This document shows, piece by piece, positions 60,505-64,000 of a stretch of DNA of 64,000 nt. The translations under genes were made by a program, and so were the position numbers. The stretch comes from Gammaproteobacteria bacterium (lineage in GTDB: Bacteria > Pseudomonadota > Gammaproteobacteria > Steroidobacterales > Woeseiaceae), in the NCBI GenBank assembly GCA_029862045.1, contig JAOTYE010000001.1:186001-250000 (forward strand), read 5' to 3'. Numbering within the stretch: position 1 is the stretch's first letter; each line of letters starts with the position of its first letter. The notes under the pieces were generated by a model. The model was not told the DNA's origin, did no database searches, and saw only the letters and a list, made by a program, of their open reading frames with translations.

Positions 60505-63250
60505 ATGCCGGCCAATACTGGTTATCCAGCTTCAGAGTAATAATCTCAACCGCACCATTCCAGGTCACGGTCTTGAGACGCACCGATGTCTGATCCTGTT
60601 TTCCCGCCACCGCATCGATAAATGCCTGCAGGTCCGGGGTCGGCGTCTCGTCGACTTCAACGACGCGTCGACCTGCCCACAAACCGTAGCGCGTCGCCGG
60701 TGACCCGTAGCTGAAGAACGCAACGTAGACTCCGTAAGGATCGATGCCGCGCTGAGCGGCCATTGCGCGATGCGGATCCTGCAGCAACGCGCCTGCCCAG
60801 GATACTGCTCTGTCGATGCCGCCACCGTCCAGTGCGCTTGTCTCAATTGTAAGTTCCCTGGCCTCGCCGTTGCGCCACACGGTAAGCATAACCTTCTGTT
60901 TCTGAACTGCTTTTTCCAGTCCGCGGAACGATGTTACGACGTCACCATCGACGGCCAGTACGATGTCACCGTTTCTCAGTTGCCGGGATGCATCCGTACC
61001 GGCGACGATGCGTGTAACGCTGAGCGCGCGACGATTGACTGGATTGTTGGCTTCCAGCCGCTCCAGCCATTCTTCATCGATGCCCATTTTGCGAGCCGCA
61101 AACAACGGAGCGTAGACAAATTCGGCTTCGAGCGAATAGAACGGCCGCCCCTCACGCACGATATCGACAAACTCCATGACGAGATCAGCACCGACGCCAC
61201 GACTCAACTGCGCACTATCGCCGCCCGACTGTAACGCGAAGCTCGACCACATCGCGGTAACTCTGCCGCGTTTGTCGACGAGAACACCATCAAATTCTGT
61301 CGGCGCATTGACGAGACTAACGCCCTCGATATTGGAATCCCGAAAACGCAATGTTCGCGATAGCGGCAACGTCAACGGCCCGACCGACGACACTGCGCCT
61401 TCCTGATGGACCAGTTGATGATCACCTTTAATGCCGACAACCCAAAGCTTGTCGCCTGGTCTCAACTGCGTGTCATTGAAAGTCGCCTCTTCGACCGCCG
61501 TGTCATTAATCGTTGCCGGGTCGTAAGAAACAATTGCGAGATTGTGCAGCGGGTGCAGCTGCTCGACGGTCGCCTTCACCTCCAGCGACCCCGCAAACGT
61601 AACGGTCACGTCACCGATCGCAACCGGCACAGTATTGCGATCGACCACGACCAGGCCACGTTCCTTGTCGACAATCAGACCTGTGCCATAGTAATGCCGG
61701 TCAGCGATACCTGAGACTGTGTAGGGCAAATCGAACGTAACGACGACCAGCGACGGTGCGATCGCACGTACTCTTGGATCGTCATGCTTCTTTAATTCGG
61801 TATGGCCGATTTTCGGCGGTGAGGGAATTGGTCCCGGACCAAGCTCACGACACGGCCAGACGCCTGTCGCGTCGTCACGCGAGCAACGGCGCACTGGAAA
61901 CCAGACGCGGTCCATTTCGAACGAGCGCACGATACTGTTCTGCGGGTTATCCATTGTGATGTAGCGCACCTGTTCCCGGCCGCCATCGGCGAGTTCATTC
62001 AATATCGCCTCGAAATCGTCGATGTTCTCGACACTCTTGCCGCCGAATTCTGTAATGACTGCACCGCGCGGAATTGCGGACTTCGACAACAGGTAGCCTG
62101 GATTCGCCACATACACACCGGTAGTGGAGCGGTTGTAATGGCGCGCCTGCTGGTACGACAGGTTGTTGACGATCGCGTCTCCAAATTCAAGAAACTCATT
62201 GGGTGTGATCGCGTGCAGATCGTCCACGAGAACTGTTACGACAATACTCTTGCCGCCACGCTCGATTTCAATCTCAATTTCCTGGTCGACGCTTTCGTCG
62301 AGGATCGCGGCAAGCGGCACAAACTCCGTGACGAGCTCGCCGTTAATGCGCAGCAGTATGTCGCCCGGAGCAAGCTTGCCGGCCGCCGGCGAATCAGGAA
62401 TAACCTGTTCGATCGTGAGCATGCCTGTCTGGTCGGGAAACAACGAACGCGCCAATCGTTCGGAGTGCTCAGTCAATCCAAGCCGCCTGAGCTCATCGTA
62501 GGCCTTGCGCTCGAACATCGTTTGCAACGTGCCGCGCGTGACGGTTTCGCCCTGTCGGATCAGGTCGAGCGCGCGATAAATCCGATCGAGCGGCAAGAAA
62601 AAACTGCTCGCCGCAGAATTGTTAGCGCCTGCGTTAAGAGCGACGACTTCACCTTCGATGTTGACGACGGGCGAGCCCGACGAACCGCCCGAAGTACCGG
62701 ACGCCGCCTGTAGATAAAAGGTATTGAAATCATTGTACTTACCGCGACCGTAATCGGGCGCCTTGCGATCGAGACGTGCAATCGTCCCTGCAAGAATCGA
62801 AAGCTGTTCACCCGCATCGTTGCCAATGACACGAATCTCGCGGCCGATGCCGGCGCCATCCGGAACCAGCGGCAATTCGGCCGGCTCGATGTAGTGCAGG
62901 TCCTCGGGGTCGTAGCGGAAGAAGCCGAAGTCGTGTACGGGATCGCGATAAACGGGCGTCAGGCGCACTTCTTCGTTATTGCGAAAAACGGCCTCGGCAA
63001 CGACGGGGCCCGGCGTCACAACATGTCGATTTGTCAGTATCAGACCAAGCTCAGCATCAACAACGAAGCCGGTCGCCTGGCTCGACGAATTCCATTCCGT
63101 ATCAAACGCCCGCGTGCTGTCCACACGAATCGAAACGACCCCCGACGAGATGCGTTCGAGCGTATTGGTCCAGGCGGTATCCTCGGCAGCCGTTGCCGTG
63201 AGCGTGAGCAGAACGCCTGCCAACGCGCTCAGTGATCGTCCTTGTGTCAT
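60452..63250 (-). CDS. Large tandem HtrA-like serine protease resembling fungal Nma111
   Basis: ATG 63250 gives 932 aa with a signal peptide (MTQGRSLSALAGVLLTLTATAA). The first half has an intact trypsin-like triad: His76 in LTNRHVVTPGP, Asp107 in RDPVHDFGF, Ser191 in GTSGGSSGSPVVN, followed by a PDZ domain. The second half repeats the fold but its catalytic His/Ser are lost (GLVVVDRNTVP; FDGVLVDKRGRV), followed by another PDZ region. The segments RDPVHDFGF, VIGNDAGEQLSILAG, FFLPLDRI and VVVDRNTVP closely match what I recall of yeast Nma111. Bacterial homologues are known, but this is unlike standard DegP/DegS. Confidence 0.85.
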   Translation of the reverse strand: MTQGRSLSALAGVLLTLTATAAEDTAWTNTLERISSGVVSIRVDSTRAFDTEWNSSSQATGFVVDAELGLILTNRHVVTPGPVVAEAVFRNNEEVRLTPVYRDPVHDFGFFRYDPEDLHYIEPAELPLVPDGAGIGREIRVIGNDAGEQLSILAGTIARLDRKAPDYGRGKYNDFNTFYLQAASGTSGGSSGSPVVNIEGEVVALNAGANNSAASSFFLPLDRIYRALDLIRQGETVTRGTLQTMFERKAYDELRRLGLTEHSERLARSLFPDQTGMLTIEQVIPDSPAAGKLAPGDILLRINGELVTEFVPLAAILDESVDQEIEIEIERGGKSIVVTVLVDDLHAITPNEFLEFGDAIVNNLSYQQARHYNRSTTGVYVANPGYLLSKSAIPRGAVITEFGGKSVENIDDFEAILNELADGGREQVRYITMDNPQNSIVRSFEMDRVWFPVRRCSRDDATGVWPCRELGPGPIPSPPKIGHTELKKHDDPRVRAIAPSLVVVTFDLPYTVSGIADRHYYGTGLIVDKERGLVVVDRNTVPVAIGDVTVTFAGSLEVKATVEQLHPLHNLAIVSYDPATINDTAVEEATFNDTQLRPGDKLWVVGIKGDHQLVHQEGAVSSVGPLTLPLSRTLRFRDSNIEGVSLVNAPTEFDGVLVDKRGRVTAMWSSFALQSGGDSAQLSRGVGADLVMEFVDIVREGRPFYSLEAEFVYAPLFAARKMGIDEEWLERLEANNPVNRRALSVTRIVAGTDASRQLRNGDIVLAVDGDVVTSFRGLEKAVQKQKVMLTVWRNGEARELTIETSALDGGGIDRAVSWAGALLQDPHRAMAAQRGIDPYGVYVAFFSYGSPATRYGLWAGRRVVEVDETPTPDLQAFIDAVAGKQDQTSVRLKTVTWNGAVEIITLKLDNQYWPAYEIRRTEDGWRRSKIGS

Positions 63251-63357
63251 AGGTAACCTGTTCAAATGTCCCGATTGCATTGCGATCCGGACTCGGCTCG
63301 TGCCGATATTATCTGGACTGGGCCTGCGCCCAGTGGTTCCCTATTTAAACAGAATTA

Positions 63358-64000
63358 TCAGGCCTCAGGCTCGTATTTGAGGTCGAGTTGGCGGGCCGCT
63401 TTAACATCATCGAGGCGCCGCACCGGCATTTTGTAGGGTGCTTCTTTGAAACTCACTCCGTTCTCGCGTGCCTCGCGCGCAATTTCGACCATCGCATCGA
63501 CAAAATTATCCAGCGTCTCCTTACTCTCGGTCTCAGTCGGTTCGATTAGCAGACATTCCGGCACAAGCAGCGGGAAGTACGTGGTCGGCGCATGATAGTT
63601 GTGATCGAGTAGCGCTTTAGCGACATCCATCGCCGTCAAATGCAGTTCTTTGGCTTCGTGCCTGAGCGTGATGATGAACTCATGACTTGCCTTGCGATCA
63701 GGATAAGCCAGCTCAAAACCAGCATCTCGTAGCCGCGCCTGCAGGTAATTGGCGTTGAGCGTTGCATATTCCGCCAGTCGTCGCATGCCGTCGCGTCCAA
63801 CCATGCGCATGTAGACATAGGCGCGCAACAGGACGCCGGCGTTACCCATGAAACCCGACAATCTGCCGATCGATTGCGGCACGTCGTCCTCAGTTAACCA
63901 GTCGTAAGTCGTCTCGCCGTCTTCTTCGATTGCGGTGACGACGGGTATCGGCATATACGGTAACAGGCGTGCGCCGACACCAATCGCGCCGGAGCCCGGT
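63358..64000 (-). CDS. gcvPB: Glycine dehydrogenase (decarboxylating) subunit 2, C-terminal part
   Basis: The frame runs off the window edge; 214 residues are seen. They cover PGSGAIGVGARLLPYMPIPVV, LLRAYVYMRMVGRDGMRRLAEYATLNANYL (part shown), and the C-terminal APTTYFPLLVPECLLIEPTETES, typical of the GcvPB P-protein C-terminal domain. It belongs to the two-subunit glycine cleavage P-protein. The PLP lysine region is outside the window. About 107 nt without a recognisable feature separate it from the protease gene. Confidence 0.92.
   Translation of the reverse strand, partial: PGSGAIGVGARLLPYMPIPVVTAIEEDGETTYDWLTEDDVPQSIGRLSGFMGNAGVLLRAYVYMRMVGRDGMRRLAEYATLNANYLQARLRDAGFELAYPDRKASHEFIITLRHEAKELHLTAMDVAKALLDHNYHAPTTYFPLLVPECLLIEPTETESKETLDNFVDAMVEIAREARENGVSFKEAPYKMPVRRLDDVKAARQLDLKYEPEA

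Overview
The window is a gene-dense, moderately GC-rich bacterial chromosome segment with no rRNA, CRISPR array, phage, IS element or plasmid signature. Conserved gene orders (hemA-prfA-prmC, prs-rplY-pth-ychF, gatCAB, mreBCD-mrdAB, lptD-surA-pdxA-rsmA-apaG-apaH, lgt-thyA-folA, amgK-murU beside lptD) point firmly to a gammaproteobacterium. The mixture with a PHA granule module, a kynurenine monooxygenase and paired tyrosine phenol-lyase/tryptophanase genes suggests a free-living heterotroph, perhaps Woeseiales or Chromatiales. That placement is inference only.

Layout. 0-12 kb: a membrane protein of unknown function, tRNA-Met, an exported metallo-beta-lactamase-fold hydrolase, two PH-domain (YdbS/YdbT-like) proteins, then ychF, pth, rplY, prs, tRNA-Gln, lolB and a TPR protein, facing hemA-prfA. 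12-22 kb: a cystathionine beta-synthase lies reversed between prfA and prmC; then a cyclophilin, a ThiF/MoeB-type E1-like enzyme, a membrane-anchored EEP phosphatase-fold protein, and an operon of an ArsR/methyltransferase regulator (SahR-like), metF and metH. Together with CBS these genes surround the homocysteine branch point. 22-35 kb: gatCAB diverges from a long cell-elongation cluster, mreBCD, mrdA, rodA, mltB, rlpA, dacA, ybeD, lipB. 35-44 kb: murU-amgK (cell-wall sugar recycling) diverge from lptD, surA, pdxA, rsmA, apaG, apaH and then kmo. 45-48 kb: a tandem of tyrosine phenol-lyase-like and tryptophanase-like genes. 48-52 kb: a PHA regulator-like protein, two phasin-like proteins, a TetR regulator and a short PlsB-like acyltransferase. 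52-64 kb: folA, thyA, lgt, a DUF255/SPATA20-like protein, a ScfR/RamB-type regulator facing isocitrate lyase, an unrecognised 138-aa protein, an M23 peptidase, a very large tandem HtrA-like protease that resembles fungal Nma111, and the 3' part of gcvPB at the window edge.

The most unusual non-coding signal is a three-copy intergenic hairpin family. A 30-nt core (identical in two copies, four changes in the third) is flanked by arms of about 25 nt that differ between copies but are mutually complementary within each copy. Every copy starts 11-16 nt after a stop codon (CBS, gatB, rlpA) and lies in the same orientation relative to that gene. The most unusual proteins are the Nma111-like double protease and the TPL/tryptophanase pair. 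ispE is absent from its usual place between lolB and prs.

All assignments come from reading the sequence and from memory of families; no database search was run. No stretch longer than 300 bases lacks a gene. The longest gaps (about 190-210 nt, at 22327-22537, 45021-45212 and 49947-50146) are described where something is visible; in 49947-50146 I see only the divergent tetR/plsB upstream region.
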